A DNA stretch of 64,000 nt, from contig JAGOAZ010000002.1 of the NCBI GenBank assembly GCA_017983675.1, positions 62,001 to 126,000 of the forward strand, given 5' to 3'. The stretch is from Fluviicola sp. Lineage in GTDB: Bacteria > Bacteroidota > Bacteroidia > Flavobacteriales_D > Crocinitomicaceae. Positions within the stretch are counted from its first letter, which is position 1, and each line of letters opens with the position of its first letter. A program made the position numbers and the translations under genes. Positions 63,947-64,000 of the stretch are shown here, one piece after another. Under the pieces are notes generated by a model. It did not search any database and was not told where the DNA came from. It saw nothing but the letters and a program-made list of their open reading frames with translations.

Positions 63947-64000
63947 ATGAAAAAATTATCTTTCATGCTTTTGCTTTCCGTTGGTTTTACGATGGTAGCA
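63947..64000 (+). CDS. Secreted protein gene, 5' end only
   Basis: From ATG 63947 the frame stays open to the window edge: 18 codons, MKKLSFMLLLSVGFTMVA, a typical signal-peptide start (two Lys, then a hydrophobic core). The rest lies outside the window, so the product cannot be named. It is divergent from the XRE regulator across a repeat-rich gap. Confidence 0.6.
   Translation, partial: MKKLSFMLLLSVGFTMVA

Overview
This window comes from an AT-rich genome of a member of the Bacteroidota. It is most likely a Flavobacteriales species, and I would guess a Crocinitomicaceae/Fluviicola-like one, with moderate confidence and no search to back it. The reasons are two proteins with type IX secretion (T9SS) sorting domains, -7 promoter boxes of the TAnnTTTG kind, an almost complete lack of Shine-Dalgarno sequences, and the gene order pdxA / DUF177-rpmF-plsX-fabH-accB-accC. 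I see no tRNA, rRNA, CRISPR array, insertion sequence or prophage. Gene density is high and most of the window is housekeeping chromosome.

Layout. 1-6.4 kb: the end of a T9SS cargo gene, a methyltransferase, an ALDH7-type dehydrogenase, an ECF sigma/anti-sigma pair and a divergent SGNH esterase. 6.4-13.7 kb: the fatty-acid/phospholipid initiation operon (DUF177, rpmF, plsX, fabH, accB, accC), preceded by pepA-pdxA. 13.8-18.2 kb: a membrane protein resembling GT-C glycosyltransferases, a lipoprotein and ygiQ. 18.2-21 kb: a structured intergenic region and a tightly coupled four-gene signalling module (small protein, 7-TM protein, histidine kinase, response regulator). 21-29.8 kb: an rRNA-methyltransferase-like gene, a Rid-family protein, gpsA, prs-rplY, and an operon of msrC, an Ig-like lipoprotein and a flippase-like protein, then a PolB-type exonuclease. 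29.8-40.2 kb: an M43 metalloprotease secreted by T9SS, an SDR, a trans-sulfuration enzyme, a large SF1 helicase and polA. 40.4-50 kb: a beta-propeller protein, a ChaN-like protein, an LtaS-like/lipid-kinase/DUF1569 operon and methylmalonyl-CoA mutase (mutA-mutB). 50-64 kb: cell-envelope genes (FtsB-like, SpoIID-like, lpxB, surE, AsmA, an outer-membrane barrel), a VTC polyphosphate polymerase with a DUF4956 membrane protein, purT with a flavoprotein, and an XRE regulator facing a truncated secreted-protein gene.

How the genes work together. The acc/fab/pls cluster starts fatty acids and feeds them to phospholipid synthesis, to which gpsA contributes glycerol-3-phosphate. The LtaS-like enzyme and the lipid kinase behind it could form a cycle that releases and rephosphorylates diacylglycerol. 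MutAB links propionate or odd-chain metabolism to succinyl-CoA. Nucleotide and DNA functions (prs, purT, surE, polA, helicase, exonuclease) are scattered.

The strongest leads for something undescribed are: the four-gene module at 18.6-21 kb with an inverted repeat where its -33 element should be; the VTC/DUF4956 pair; two candidate noncoding RNA regions (18.3-18.5 kb and 55.44-55.57 kb); the cluster of AAATAGT repeats beside the XRE regulator at the right edge; and many genes whose -7 box sits 4-8 bases before the start codon, which predicts leaderless mRNAs. All coordinates and motifs were read by eye; nothing was searched or folded by program.
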